A stretch of DNA of 64,000 bases from Eubacteriales bacterium (GTDB lineage: Bacteria; Bacillota; Clostridia; Christensenellales; Aristaeellaceae): assembly GCA_028705775.1 (NCBI GenBank), contig JAQWCW010000011.1:27430-91429 (forward strand), read 5' to 3'. The translations under genes were made by a program, and so were the position numbers. The stretch's first letter is position 1. Each line of letters opens with the position of its first letter. A model generated the notes under the pieces. That model was not told the origin of the DNA. It worked only from the letters and a program-made list of their open reading frames with translations, and did no database searches. Positions 19,703 through 28,965 of this stretch are shown one piece after another.

Positions 19703-21106
19703 TTACTGAGCAACGCCATTGGCGGTATCAAGATAAGCCTGCCAAGCGGGCATCTTGGTTTCAATAGCCTCAGCAACAGTTACAGCGCCGCCGGCGATAT
19801 CCCAGAAGAAGCTCTGGCCCATAACGTCGTTGTCGGAGCCGAAGAGGCGGGATATGATGGAGGTGTTGTGAGCGCCGTCACGGAGGATGGCGTAGGTCTC
19901 ATCAACAGCGCGGTCATCACGGAATCTGCTGTACATAGTGGACTTCCACGCATCGGGATCGGTAGCCAGTTCGTAACCGGGGGTCTCATCAGTCCAGAGG
20001 TTCCAAGCGAAAGCGATCTTCCAAGCGCGGTCAGCATCATAGAAGCCGGGCATTACGGTGATGTTTTCGCTAATGTCGGTCTGATAGTTGCCGGGCTGGT
20101 TCTTCGGGCCGGTGGGGAAGCATACCATGCCGAAATCGTCAACCATGCCATCAAGGTTGTAGCCTTGGTTTACTTCGTAGGACTGACCTACATGGAAAGC
20201 AGCGCTGCCGGACTTGAACGCCTCATAGTACCAATCCCAGTTGGAATCGGGAGGGGTGGGCATTCCGTAGTTAACGATAATCTTCTGCGCCCAGTTAAGA
20301 GCTTCGATTACGTTGTCGCTCTGAGCGGTGCAGACGTACTTGCCGTCAACAACGTCAAAGAACTTACCAAGGTTGGAGGAAACAGCGACGCGCTGAGTGT
20401 CATCGTTGTTGCTCGCCATGCCGTAGGTGTCGTTTACGCCATCGTTATCGGTATCGCGGGTGCACTTCGCAAGCAGCTCTTCGAACTTTTCAAAGGTCCA
20501 CTCGTTGTTCTTCTGCAGGTCATAGATGCTTTCAGGGTCAATACCGGCTTCTTCGACAAGACGCTTGTTGAAGAATACGACTTCACGGGGCTCGGCAGCG
20601 CCGGTGGAAGCTCCGTAAACAGCAGTGCCCTTGCTCATCAGGCTCACGATAGCGGGATTCCACTTAGAAGAGGTGAAATCGAGGCAATCGAGGGTGGACA
20701 TATCGTAGAGCAGTCCGCCGTTCATCGCCGCGGATACGGAATCCGGACGCATAATCATCATGCGGTTCTCTTCGCCCTGGGTGTTGATGAAGTCCATCAG
20801 GGTCTGAGGATTGGTATTCCAGTCTCCGTCAGACTTCTGAATCATCTTGAAGTTGTAGGTCTGCATGCACCAGTCACGGAACTCGAGCTGAGCTTCTTCA
20901 GCAGCGCTGGTAGGCTCATTGGGAGTGCCGTCCGCAGCGGACCAGTAGTCGGTGACGATGATTTCCATGCCGCCGAGGTCGATGGGGTTGCCATTGGCAT
21001 CCTTGATGATTTCCGGATATCCTTCGGGGACATCCTCCGCAACAGCAAAGCTGCATACGGACAGAACCATCACGAGAGCCAGGAACAGTGAGATGAGTTT
21101 CTTCAT
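19703..21106 (-). CDS. Extracellular solute-binding protein of a carbohydrate ABC importer
   Basis: Secreted sugar-binding component, 467 aa. ATG 21106 is chosen because AGGAGG (21118-21123) lies 11 nt upstream; an ATG at 21136 would lie before that site. Signal peptide MKKLISLFLALVMVLS with probable cleavage at FAVA/ED; there is no proper lipobox. Type 1 binding-protein features include FFNKRLVEEAGIDPE and a DTDNDGVNDTYG loop like a calcium site. Residues 125-460 are rich in Trp/Tyr as expected for a sugar cleft. It follows two permease genes after a 207-nt gap with its own promoter, so it can be expressed at a higher level than the rest of the cluster. Confidence 0.9.
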   Translation of the reverse strand: MKKLISLFLALVMVLSVCSFAVAEDVPEGYPEIIKDANGNPIDLGGMEIIVTDYWSAADGTPNEPTSAAEEAQLEFRDWCMQTYNFKMIQKSDGDWNTNPQTLMDFINTQGEENRMMIMRPDSVSAAMNGGLLYDMSTLDCLDFTSSKWNPAIVSLMSKGTAVYGASTGAAEPREVVFFNKRLVEEAGIDPESIYDLQKNNEWTFEKFEELLAKCTRDTDNDGVNDTYGMASNNDDTQRVAVSSNLGKFFDVVDGKYVCTAQSDNVIEALNWAQKIIVNYGMPTPPDSNWDWYYEAFKSGSAAFHVGQSYEVNQGYNLDGMVDDFGMVCFPTGPKNQPGNYQTDISENITVMPGFYDADRAWKIAFAWNLWTDETPGYELATDPDAWKSTMYSRFRDDRAVDETYAILRDGAHNTSIISRLFGSDNDVMGQSFFWDIAGGAVTVAEAIETKMPAWQAYLDTANGVAQ

Positions 21107-21216
21107 GGTTTTGTTTTCCTCCTTTATTATTCCCATAAACGCTTTTGCTTTTCGTCAGAAAGCCTGCCGAATAGTCAGCCAAAAGCGTATGATGAGCAAT
21201 TTGTTTTGATGTAATT

Positions 21217-21245
21217 ATCATAGCACACTTTTCAAGAAAAGCGAA
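21217..21245 (-). promoter_or_regulatory. Promoter of the distal solute-binding protein gene
   Basis: Extended -10 TGCTATGAT (21225-21217) with weak -35 TTCGCT (21245-21240). A perfect 14-bp palindrome CTTTTCAAGAAAAG (21228-21241) fills the spacer and touches the -35. Confidence 0.55.
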
Positions 21246-21254
21246 TACTATTCT

Positions 21255-21285
21255 CTTACGAAAATATACTTTTTGTTTTCGTAAG
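21255..21285. promoter_or_regulatory. Inverted repeat upstream of the solute-binding protein promoter
   Basis: CTTACGAAAA (21255-21264) and TTTTCGTAAG (21276-21285) are exact 10-bp arms, 21 bp between corresponding positions (two helical turns), upstream of the -35. It could be an operator; a terminator role for the preceding permease gene is less likely since no T run follows on the minus strand. Confidence 0.55.
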
Positions 21286-21313
21286 CGCCGTTTCGGTTAA
21301 ACCCGCGGCATAA

Positions 21314-22321
21314 TTACATCTTGATTCCCGTCATGCTCAGGCTCTCAACAAACCCGCGCTGAGCGAATATGTAGAGAATAATGAGCGGGAAGGTGGACAT
21401 CAGAACGCCTGTACCGATAATCTGCTGCTGGCGCGCTATGCTTACGGACGAGCCGGAAGCATTCTGCGTATCCGCCATGTACTGCGAGAGGCGCATTGCA
21501 ATGCGGCTCAGCTCGCCGGACAGCAGCGTTGCCGTTCCCATAAAGGTGTTGGAGTAGAAGATATCCGTCCACTGCCAAACAAACGCGAACAGGAAGCAGC
21601 TGGTGAGAATCGGGAGAGCGTCGGGAAGCATTACGCGAACGAAGGTGTGAAGGCTTCCGCAGCCGTCAACGTAAGCCGCTTCTTCAAGGGATTTCGGAAC
21701 TCCGCGGAAGTACTGCCTGAGCATATAGATGTACAAACCGTCTTTAAGACCCATGCAGGTCATGGACATCAAAAGATAAGGCGTTATCGTTTTGCGCAGG
21801 TTAAGCGGCTGCCCCTGAATCGCATTGAATATTCCGAATACATCGAAGAACCTGAAGTTTACGTGCAGCGAGGTTGAAATAACCTGCGGAGGAACGATGA
21901 TTACCAGAATAACGCAGGCAAACCAAATCCTCTTGAGCGGGAAGTCGTATCTCGCGAAGCCGTAGCCGACGAGCGTGCAGGCGGCAACCTGCAGTACAGC
22001 CGTTATGAACGAAATCAGGATAGTGTTCATAAGCGCCGTAGGATACGACATCAGGTGGCTCGTGAGCGTATAGTTGAGCGTCGTCGGGTTGCGCGGCAGA
22101 ACGATTACCGTTGTATCGTAAATATCCTTTTCAGACATCAGCGAAATTGAAATCTTACTGAGGATTGGCTGCAGAATCATGAAGCACAGCCCGAACATCA
22201 GAAGCGCTCTGAGTATGTTTACGATAGCGCGCTTGCTCGTTGAGCGCAGAAGGTAGCCGCCGCTCTTGCGGTTGCGCTCCCAGAAGCTTTTAGCGTGCCA
22301 CGTCTTGGGCGTGTTACTCAT
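21314..22321 (-). CDS. Carbohydrate ABC transporter permease (MalG/LplC-like), set 2
   Basis: This 335-aa inner-membrane subunit has about six helices: ILRALLMFGLCFMILQP near residue 35, then AVLQVAACTLVGYGFA, FACVILVIIVPPQV, LLMSMTCMG, FLFAFVWQW and the C-terminal LIILYIFAQ. The EAA loop for the ATPase is LEEAAYVDGCGSLHTFVRVMLP. ATG 22321 is chosen: GGGGG lies 9-10 nt upstream and the ATG overlaps the upstream permease stop (ATGAGTAA, 8 nt). C-terminal FVESLSMTGIKM is typical. It pairs with the 22314-23219 permease; no ATPase gene is linked. Confidence 0.92.
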   Translation of the reverse strand: MSNTPKTWHAKSFWERNRKSGGYLLRSTSKRAIVNILRALLMFGLCFMILQPILSKISISLMSEKDIYDTTVIVLPRNPTTLNYTLTSHLMSYPTALMNTILISFITAVLQVAACTLVGYGFARYDFPLKRIWFACVILVIIVPPQVISTSLHVNFRFFDVFGIFNAIQGQPLNLRKTITPYLLMSMTCMGLKDGLYIYMLRQYFRGVPKSLEEAAYVDGCGSLHTFVRVMLPDALPILTSCFLFAFVWQWTDIFYSNTFMGTATLLSGELSRIAMRLSQYMADTQNASGSSVSIARQQQIIGTGVLMSTFPLIILYIFAQRGFVESLSMTGIKM

Positions 22322-23219
22322 AATAGTGCACCCCCTTAGAGATGATGAAGGATGTAATGCCAATCAGAGCAATCGCAACGCCGAAGTAAATCCAGCTCAT
22401 TGCGGCGCTCAGACCGTAATCCAGATTGGCAAGCATGACCTCGCTGATACGGTCAAGCACGCCGTTCTCGCTGTCGCTCTTCATGAAGAAGTCGATTATC
22501 GTATATATGCAGTTTACAAGGAGCAGGGGGCTTACCATGGGGAAGGTTATCTTCCAGAAGGACTCCCAACGGGAGCAGCCTTCCATGTCCGCCGCTTCAT
22601 ACATACTGGGCGAAATGGTCTGGAGTCCGGAGAGGAATACGATTATCTGAATTCCGCTCGCCATGATTATGTCGTAGACTCCGTTTATTATTTCAAAAAC
22701 CACGGAGAACGCGCGGGTTCCGATACCGGAGAGACGAAGTATGTCCTCAAGGGTTCCGGTAAGGTTTACGCCGGACTCATTGGCGACCGTGCTGATGGAC
22801 TGCATAAGGTCGTTATTCGTTTCAAGTCCGAACAGAACGCCCGACGAGAGGATAACCGGAAGGAAGAACACGGCTCTTACGAACGTGCGCCCCTTGAACT
22901 TCTGATTGAGGAACACGGCGATAACGAAGCTCAGAACCAGCGTAGCCAGCGAGTTGGTTACCATCGTGCCGATTTCCTCAACAAGGAAGCGAGGGAAATC
23001 CGGGTCGCCGGTCAGGGCGAATTTATAGTTCTGGATGCCTACGAAGGTTTCCGTAAAGCCCGTAAGACCCGGAGTAACCTTCTCAAAGCTGAACATCAGC
23101 GACTGAGCCATAGGCTTGAGCATGAACATCAGAAAGCCGATTATAAACGGGAGAATGAACAGATAGCCCGTTACAGCGTTCTTTGAGCGCATGGTGCGCA
23201 CATGCTTCTTCTTTGCCAT
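22314..23219 (-). CDS. Sugar ABC transporter permease (UgpA/LplB-like), set 2
   Basis: This 301-aa permease partner has helix 1 GYLFILPFIIGFLMFMLKP and five more hydrophobic segments. The EAA loop is YEAADMEGCSRWESFWKITFP. A periplasmic insert of about 60 residues (LETNNDLMQSISTVANE and on) between helices 3 and 4 is longer than in typical UgpA, a feature of the LplB-like branch. The start is one base after the stop of the DUF5696-like gene, so the two are translationally linked. Confidence 0.92.
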   Translation of the reverse strand: MAKKKHVRTMRSKNAVTGYLFILPFIIGFLMFMLKPMAQSLMFSFEKVTPGLTGFTETFVGIQNYKFALTGDPDFPRFLVEEIGTMVTNSLATLVLSFVIAVFLNQKFKGRTFVRAVFFLPVILSSGVLFGLETNNDLMQSISTVANESGVNLTGTLEDILRLSGIGTRAFSVVFEIINGVYDIIMASGIQIIVFLSGLQTISPSMYEAADMEGCSRWESFWKITFPMVSPLLLVNCIYTIIDFFMKSDSENGVLDRISEVMLANLDYGLSAAMSWIYFGVAIALIGITSFIISKGVHYYE

Positions 23220-23220
23220 A

Positions 23221-25803
23221 TTAGCGCCCTCCCTTAACGGTGTAGCTGCGCGCGGGCACAGTCACTCCGTCTGCCGAATACGGCGCATCGCCGTAGTTAA
23301 CATATACGCTTGTGCCGTTTTCATAGCGGGTTACCGCTACCTTTTCGGCAATGCGCTCATGCCCGACTATCTTCTGATTGCCGAGCCCGCTCATAGCGCT
23401 CTGATACTCGTTGGCAAGCTGAATCGCAAGGTCGCCCCATTCGCCGTAGCTGGAGGCAAAGTATCCGGAATAGAAGCTATTCTGGAGAACCTGCGCCTTT
23501 TCCGCCATAAGCGAGAAGTTAAGACCCGCGCCGTATTCCGCTGCCTTCAGAAGCTGTGTGCGGTAGTCTCCGGCAAGGTTAATCGGGCTGCCGGTATACT
23601 CAAGACGGCCGTGAAGCGCGATTTGATAGAAGGGAACGGATACGTCGATAATCGAGTAAGCGCCGCCCATCAAATCCATCTCGGTAACGAGGTCTGCGTT
23701 CGTGAGCGCATAATCCATTCCGAGCTTGGTTGCCACCTTGAGGTCCTTCGCTTCGGCGTCAGCCATTATTCCTAGCTGAATCTGCTTGCTTTCCTCGCGC
23801 GATACGAAATCCTTGGGATTGTAATCGGCGGAAAGGATTGAGCCGACATCGCGGAACATTACGCCTTCCACTCCCAGCTCATCAAGCTTGTTGAGGAGGT
23901 TCTTTGCGCACATCTGCATATAGGAGGGCTTTACAAGATAGCTGGCGTCGCGCCACTTCATCGGCGTGTACCAGATGGTGGAATAGGGATAAAGCTCAAT
24001 CCTGTCGCGGGTGGTGTACTTGGCGGCGTCGCGGAAAGCGATGAAGCCGTCGAAGAAATCGCTGTCGTAAGCGAACTCAACCGCGCCGTCAAGGTAAAGG
24101 TCAACGCCCTTATCCTTGGCCTTTGCGATAATCTGCCTGAGCCCGTTTTCCCCGCCGAGAGCGTTAACCGTATGAACGCCGGTAAGCACCTGCTGTTGCA
24201 GTCCGCCGTTCGCCCAGCCGGTATAGATAAGCTTCAGATTGCGGATTCCGCTTTCAAGCAGCGAGTCCATCATTTCCGCGCCTTGGTCAAACGTGGTCAT
24301 GGGAACTTCAACCTGCTGAGGAAGACCCGCCTGCTGCAGCATCTTGTCGATAGCGCCGAGAACTTCAACGCTCACGGGCAAATCAGGGTTCTCGTTAGGC
24401 GTGAGGGAAGGATAACGGTTTGCAAGATAATCGCCGTAATAGGAAGCCATTTCGGCGTAATTATTCGTGTTGAGGAAACGGTAGCGCTGAACTATGTTTC
24501 CGCCCGAAACCTGCTCCTCATAGATGTAAACGCGGTTATTGGATTTTGCGGATACATCGTACTGGTCGCTGTGAAGCACGGTATAGCGGGCATAGCAGGT
24601 ATTATAGCTGTTTATGTTTGCTCTGCCGCTGATATCCGCCAGAATTCCGGCGTAGGACGAATTCCCCTCAAGGATGCAGAGGAAGGAATCGTCGCCGTCC
24701 GTCATTGCGTAAAGCGGGAAAGTGCAGCGGGTTTCGTTTACAGCCTGACGGCGCTCAGAGCCCCAGTCCCAGCCGTACATATTGGCATAATAGTTATTCT
24801 GCGCAATCTTACCATTGTTGTAGTTGATAATCGCTCCGCCGCCGTCCGGAACTATCATGTATCCCTGGTCAGCCGTCGATGTCGCGCCGAAGGCGGGCAG
24901 AACGGCAAGATAGGTGATAGGGAAGTCGGGGAAGTAGCGGATTTCATCATAAGGAACTTCAACTACAAGGTCGTCGCCCTCAAGACGATAAATGATGGAG
25001 GCGTTGAAAACTGCCGCATTGGCTGCGCCGGTATCGGCAATGTTCTCAAGATCCTTGTAATAGTCCTCAGTGGTGTAGTTTACGCTCTGGAAATAGGTCT
25101 GCAGCTTCAGCTTTACATGGTCCGCAACGCCGTTGCGAAGGATGTACATCTTTTTGCCCTCGGCAAGCCCGGGATACATGGCCTCAAGAGCCGCTACATC
25201 ATCGCTTGCCTTATACTTTTCGGGGTTGTAAAGACGGTAGCTGTCGGTAACCTTACGCTTGTCGGACTTGCTCATCGAATCGATAAGCTCGTTCATGCGC
25301 TCCTCGGTAACGGCATAAGGCACATAGAAGGTCTTGTTAACCTTACCTATGGTGTAGTTGACCTTGATTGAGCCGTCATCAAGCCGCACAACATCGTAAA
25401 CGCCGTTTTCAACGCTGTAAGTGAAGTTATTGAAGTGGGTTACTACGCCGTCCGTCGTCGAATAGCTGACGACCAGCGTTGACTTCATTCTTTCCTTTTC
25501 AGCCTTCAGCGCTATCGGGTCGGAATCGACATCCTCAGGATTGGAGCGCCAGATGTGATTCGTCGCCTTATCCGTAACGGTGAACTGCGTGGTAAGGGGG
25601 TCAAAGGCAAAGAGAAGCTTGTCGTTCTCCATTGTCATTTCTTTGTCGTCTCCGGAGTACGCGAAATACTCAGGCTCTTCTCTGTCGATATCCTCCTTGA
25701 CGGAGTAGATAGGGACAAACACAAAGATGATGAGTACCGCAAGCACAGCGGCGGTTATCAGCCATGGGAGAAGGCGGCGAAAGAGAGGTTTTTTCTTATT
25801 CAT
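23221..25803 (-). CDS. Membrane-anchored DUF5696-like protein, putative TIM-barrel glycosidase
   Basis: Residues 9-31 of this 860-aa protein are a single N-terminal transmembrane anchor; the rest is extracellular. Residues 50-470 look beta-rich, and 470-780 alternate strand/helix like a TIM barrel (LKLIYTGWANG, VDLYLDGAVEF, VEGVMFRDVGS, TEMDLMGG, LNFSLMAE). Conserved-looking acids at strand ends are Asp572, Asp652 and Glu708/Asp710. I believe this is the DUF5696 family, from memory, with no activity known to me. ATG 25803 follows GGAGG by 7 nt; a GTG at 25809 is too close to it. It lies between Yip1-like and permease genes inside the carbohydrate cluster, so a hydrolase or polysaccharide-handling role is inferred, not shown. 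Confidence 0.7.
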   Translation of the reverse strand: MNKKKPLFRRLLPWLITAAVLAVLIIFVFVPIYSVKEDIDREEPEYFAYSGDDKEMTMENDKLLFAFDPLTTQFTVTDKATNHIWRSNPEDVDSDPIALKAEKERMKSTLVVSYSTTDGVVTHFNNFTYSVENGVYDVVRLDDGSIKVNYTIGKVNKTFYVPYAVTEERMNELIDSMSKSDKRKVTDSYRLYNPEKYKASDDVAALEAMYPGLAEGKKMYILRNGVADHVKLKLQTYFQSVNYTTEDYYKDLENIADTGAANAAVFNASIIYRLEGDDLVVEVPYDEIRYFPDFPITYLAVLPAFGATSTADQGYMIVPDGGGAIINYNNGKIAQNNYYANMYGWDWGSERRQAVNETRCTFPLYAMTDGDDSFLCILEGNSSYAGILADISGRANINSYNTCYARYTVLHSDQYDVSAKSNNRVYIYEEQVSGGNIVQRYRFLNTNNYAEMASYYGDYLANRYPSLTPNENPDLPVSVEVLGAIDKMLQQAGLPQQVEVPMTTFDQGAEMMDSLLESGIRNLKLIYTGWANGGLQQQVLTGVHTVNALGGENGLRQIIAKAKDKGVDLYLDGAVEFAYDSDFFDGFIAFRDAAKYTTRDRIELYPYSTIWYTPMKWRDASYLVKPSYMQMCAKNLLNKLDELGVEGVMFRDVGSILSADYNPKDFVSREESKQIQLGIMADAEAKDLKVATKLGMDYALTNADLVTEMDLMGGAYSIIDVSVPFYQIALHGRLEYTGSPINLAGDYRTQLLKAAEYGAGLNFSLMAEKAQVLQNSFYSGYFASSYGEWGDLAIQLANEYQSAMSGLGNQKIVGHERIAEKVAVTRYENGTSVYVNYGDAPYSADGVTVPARSYTVKGGR

Positions 25804-25814
25804 ACGCACTCCTC

Positions 25815-26492
25815 CTAGAATAGCCTGAACACGATTTCGCGGTACAGTGATACGAAATAGCTGATAGCGTCGCTGATGAGGCTGAGGAACAGCAGCAGCA
25901 GGAAGATGATAATCAGCATTCCGAACAGAGACATAATCGTGAACAGGAACGTCTTACCGACTGAATAATCGTGAATTTCCATCATCGCGATAACGATGAG
26001 GTATACTGCCCAGATTAAGGAGAGCGCCGCGAACACATAGTAGAAAGCGCCTTCCTCGGTCGTGATGACATTGCTCAGAAGAATCAGCGGCAGTTGAATC
26101 AGCGGATACGGCAGAATGGAATAGCACATTCCGACGTAAATATCCTTGAACGTGCCTTTGCCGTCGAACAGGGTCGTCCAGCACCAGTTTGCCGTTACGA
26201 AAACGATAAGCGGCAAGAGGAGCGAGAGGCACTCCTGAAACACGTTGACGTATTCCCAGTTTACCGACATGAACTGGAAGTTCGTGAACTCCAGCGTCAG
26301 AATTCTGGTAAGCAGCACAAAGAACATGATGGTGTTTGCCGCCGCCATTGAGCCGCGCTTCTCATGCGTCAAATCCCAATACCCGTCAAAGGGATGGAGC
26401 AGGCAGTAAAACGCGAAGCGAAGGGACGCGCCGTACCGCGACCACCATTGCTTATCAAGTATCGCGGGGCGTTTGCGTGACATAGCCGTCAA
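25815..26492 (-). CDS. Yip1-family-like integral membrane protein
   Basis: This 225-aa protein has five predicted helices at about 51-70, 84-105, 118-140, 147-165 and 178-205. The preceding HPFDGYWDLTHEKRGSMAAA segment and the five-helix core are as in bacterial YIP1-domain proteins. TTG 26492 is taken as start: GGAGGTG lies 10 nt upstream and the TTGA overlaps the stop of the NHL-protein gene by 4 nt; ATG 26483 is the alternative. In eukaryotes Yip1 proteins are trafficking factors; the bacterial function is unknown. In other Firmicutes, from memory, Yip1, NHL and DUF5696 genes recur together with sugar ABC permeases. Confidence 0.75.
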   Translation of the reverse strand: MTAMSRKRPAILDKQWWSRYGASLRFAFYCLLHPFDGYWDLTHEKRGSMAAANTIMFFVLLTRILTLEFTNFQFMSVNWEYVNVFQECLSLLLPLIVFVTANWCWTTLFDGKGTFKDIYVGMCYSILPYPLIQLPLILLSNVITTEEGAFYYVFAALSLIWAVYLIVIAMMEIHDYSVGKTFLFTIMSLFGMLIIIFLLLLFLSLISDAISYFVSLYREIVFRLF

Positions 26493-27982
26493 GATTTATT
26501 CACCTCCGCTTTTATCTTCTTCACCTTACCGACGACAAGCGGGACAACCATAGCAGCCGCAACCAGCGCGAATATCCAGCCTATGTTCTGCTCAACCCAT
26601 TCCTTGCGGTACAGGCGGAAAGCTTCGCCGTAGTTTTTCCAATCGCGCGGATAACGGAAGTATTCCATCGCCTCGCCGTACTTTTCCTGACGAAGCAGGG
26701 AGCGCCCGACGCCGATGAAGGCTTGGTCATAGTTGCCGTTGAGCTTGAGCACCTCGCGCCACGTATCAGCGGACGCGTCGTACTCGCCTCTCAGGTACTG
26801 GTCGTTAGCGGTATAGATGAGATTGCAGTATTCAGTTGGCGTGAATATGGTAACGCTGCACTCGATGGAGTCAAGCACCATGAGGTCGTTGCCCATATGG
26901 TCTATTGCAACGGCGTTGAGGAAGTAGCCATCGCTGTTTCCCGAACCGCCGAACGCCCAGAACATAATTCCGCGGGTGTCATATCCGAAAAGCCTGCCGC
27001 GGACGCGGTCGAGCGCTACGTAGGTTTCGTTATCCAGAACGGTTATGTCGATAAGGCGGCTCGGGCCGTTGATATCCGCGTCCTCCGCCCAGTCAAGCTC
27101 GCCAATCGGAGGCTGACGGACATTGGATTTAACAAGAATATCGTTTCCGATTGCATTGAGCTTTCTGATGGGGTTTGCAGTATCGCTCAGAAGCTCCTCA
27201 ACCGCGAAGGTTGCTGTTACGGCGTAGATGAAGCCCTTCTTATCCATATATATATTGTCGTACTCGGTAGGAACGAAGGACTCCTGCTTGGAGCGCTGCT
27301 CCTTGGTGGAGAAGAGCTTCCAGATGTAGTCTATCATGTCGAACTTAACCTTGTTCGCGCCGATGTAGCCGGTGAACTCGCCGTCAGCCTCGTACTTAAT
27401 CAAGCCCTTGTTGACGTTCTTGCACAGAGCGAAAACTCTGCCCGAAACGTCGACAACAAGCTTTGACGGAAGGAAGCTGAGGTTCTGGTCGAAGGTTTCG
27501 TCGGTAGGCTTTTCGTATGACTTTATGAAGTTGCAATCCTTGTCCATCATGACGACGCGATTGTTATTCGTGTCGCAGACGTAGATATTGCCTGCTTTGT
27601 CAACGAAAACGTCCTGCGGGGTGGAGAAATTCTCGGGCGTTCCGCCAATCACGGTATCAATTACGCGCACGAGCTTATATTCCGAATTCTCGTGCTTTAC
27701 CTCCAGAAGCCGGTTGTTGCCGGTATCGCAGATGTAAATGTAATCGCCCGAAACAAACATACCCTGCGGGGACCGCATAGGCTTATCAAGCCCAAGCATT
27801 GTGCTGTTCAGAACCGTCTTAACGCGGTAAGCGTCGGGTGACTCGCGAATATCAAACCAATAGTCGTAGGTATAGGTATAGCGAGTCTGAAGCCCGTCCG
27901 CGGCAAATGCGGTCGTACTCAGCAGCAGCAGCGCGGCCGTGAGCAGAAGCGCCGCAATCCTGCGCATTCCCTTTGTTCTCAT
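26489..27982 (-). CDS. NHL-repeat beta-propeller protein with TPR-like segment and C-terminal membrane anchor
   Basis: The signal peptide MRRIAALLLTAALLLL ends at TAFA/AD. Residues about 50-370 of this 497-aa protein form NHL blocks (MFVSGDYIYICDTGNNRLLEV, DVFVDKAGNIYVCDTNNNRVV). Residues about 385-450 look TPR-like (YDASADTWREVLKLNGNYDQAF, EKYGEAMEYF). One transmembrane helix, IGWIFALVAAAMVVPLVV, lies at about 465-482 with a short basic tail inside. ATG 27982 is chosen since AGGAGGG (27989-27995) precedes it by 6 nt; longer frames run back into the permease gene. The propeller faces outside and may bind sugar or a partner protein; this is inference. Confidence 0.8.
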   Translation of the reverse strand: MRTKGMRRIAALLLTAALLLLSTTAFAADGLQTRYTYTYDYWFDIRESPDAYRVKTVLNSTMLGLDKPMRSPQGMFVSGDYIYICDTGNNRLLEVKHENSEYKLVRVIDTVIGGTPENFSTPQDVFVDKAGNIYVCDTNNNRVVMMDKDCNFIKSYEKPTDETFDQNLSFLPSKLVVDVSGRVFALCKNVNKGLIKYEADGEFTGYIGANKVKFDMIDYIWKLFSTKEQRSKQESFVPTEYDNIYMDKKGFIYAVTATFAVEELLSDTANPIRKLNAIGNDILVKSNVRQPPIGELDWAEDADINGPSRLIDITVLDNETYVALDRVRGRLFGYDTRGIMFWAFGGSGNSDGYFLNAVAIDHMGNDLMVLDSIECSVTIFTPTEYCNLIYTANDQYLRGEYDASADTWREVLKLNGNYDQAFIGVGRSLLRQEKYGEAMEYFRYPRDWKNYGEAFRLYRKEWVEQNIGWIFALVAAAMVVPLVVGKVKKIKAEVNKS

Positions 27983-28008
27983 CCTTAGCCCTCCTATCAT
28001 AGCCGCAC

Positions 28009-28965
28009 TTACTCTTTGATGCCCGACGAAGCCATCGTCTCGAGAATCTGACTCTGAGAGCAGATGAAAATGACGATAGGAACCAGCATTACGATTACGG
28101 TAACGGCAGCTGCCTGACCTGTACGGGCGACGCCGCCTGCCTGAATCTGCTGCAGGGCGTATACGAGGGTTTTCTTCGCCTCGGAGTAGATAACCGTGGA
28201 CGCCTTGGCGTTCCAGAGATTCTGCACCGAGAAAATGATAACCGTGAGCCACGCGGGCTTTACGTTCGGCATGACTATGCGCCAGAAGATTCTGAACTCG
28301 CCTGCGCCGTCTATCTTGGCGGACTCTATGAGCGCCGTCGGTATTCCCTCCATGAACTGCTTCATAAGGAACAGCCCAATCGGGGCGGCGAGCGCCGGCA
28401 GGATTATCGCCATATAGGTATCGATGATTCCGAGGTTGCTCATGATGATGTAGTTCGGAATTCCGGTAACGTAGCCGGAGAACATGAGCGCGGTAACAAC
28501 GATATTGAAGAAAAGCTTTCCGCCCGGGAAATCATACTTCGCAAGCACGAACGCCGCCATGGAGGCGATGAAAAGGTGACCTGCCGTGCCGATAAGCGTT
28601 ATCAGACCGGTATTCACGAAGTAGCGGGAGAAGGGAACCCACGACTGACCCATCGTGACGAACAAATCGGAGAAGTTGTCCATCGTCGGGTGCTGCGGGA
28701 AAAGCGTAGGCGGGAAACGGAACAGCTCGTCAAGGGGCTTCAAGGATGACGAAATCGCGAACACAAGCGGGAACGCCATCATGAGAGCCACTATGGTAAG
28801 CATGAAATAGACTCCGAAATCGCCGCCGCGCGAACGGTTAGGCTTGCGGCGATGCGCTATGCTGACCGTCTTTTGCGCCTTCTGATTGCGCTTGCGGTCC
28901 TTGCGGTCGCCGATTGATTCCTTGGGGGCTGCTATCTTTACTTTTGCGGCTGCTGTATTGCTCAT
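28009..28965 (-). CDS. Carbohydrate ABC transporter permease (MalG/LplC-like), set 1
   Basis: The N-terminal about 45 residues of this 318-aa protein are strongly basic (RKDRKRNQKAQK, RRKPNRSRGG), longer than usual, followed by six hydrophobic segments. The EAA loop is IESAKIDGAGEFRIFWRIVMP. C-terminal ETMASSGIKE is typical of this branch. AAAGGTGGGTAC precedes the ATG, which overlaps the stop of the partner permease by 4 nt (ATGA). It belongs with the 971-residue-type binding protein and the permease just upstream. Confidence 0.92.
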   Translation of the reverse strand: MSNTAAAKVKIAAPKESIGDRKDRKRNQKAQKTVSIAHRRKPNRSRGGDFGVYFMLTIVALMMAFPLVFAISSSLKPLDELFRFPPTLFPQHPTMDNFSDLFVTMGQSWVPFSRYFVNTGLITLIGTAGHLFIASMAAFVLAKYDFPGGKLFFNIVVTALMFSGYVTGIPNYIIMSNLGIIDTYMAIILPALAAPIGLFLMKQFMEGIPTALIESAKIDGAGEFRIFWRIVMPNVKPAWLTVIIFSVQNLWNAKASTVIYSEAKKTLVYALQQIQAGGVARTGQAAAVTVIVMLVPIVIFICSQSQILETMASSGIKE

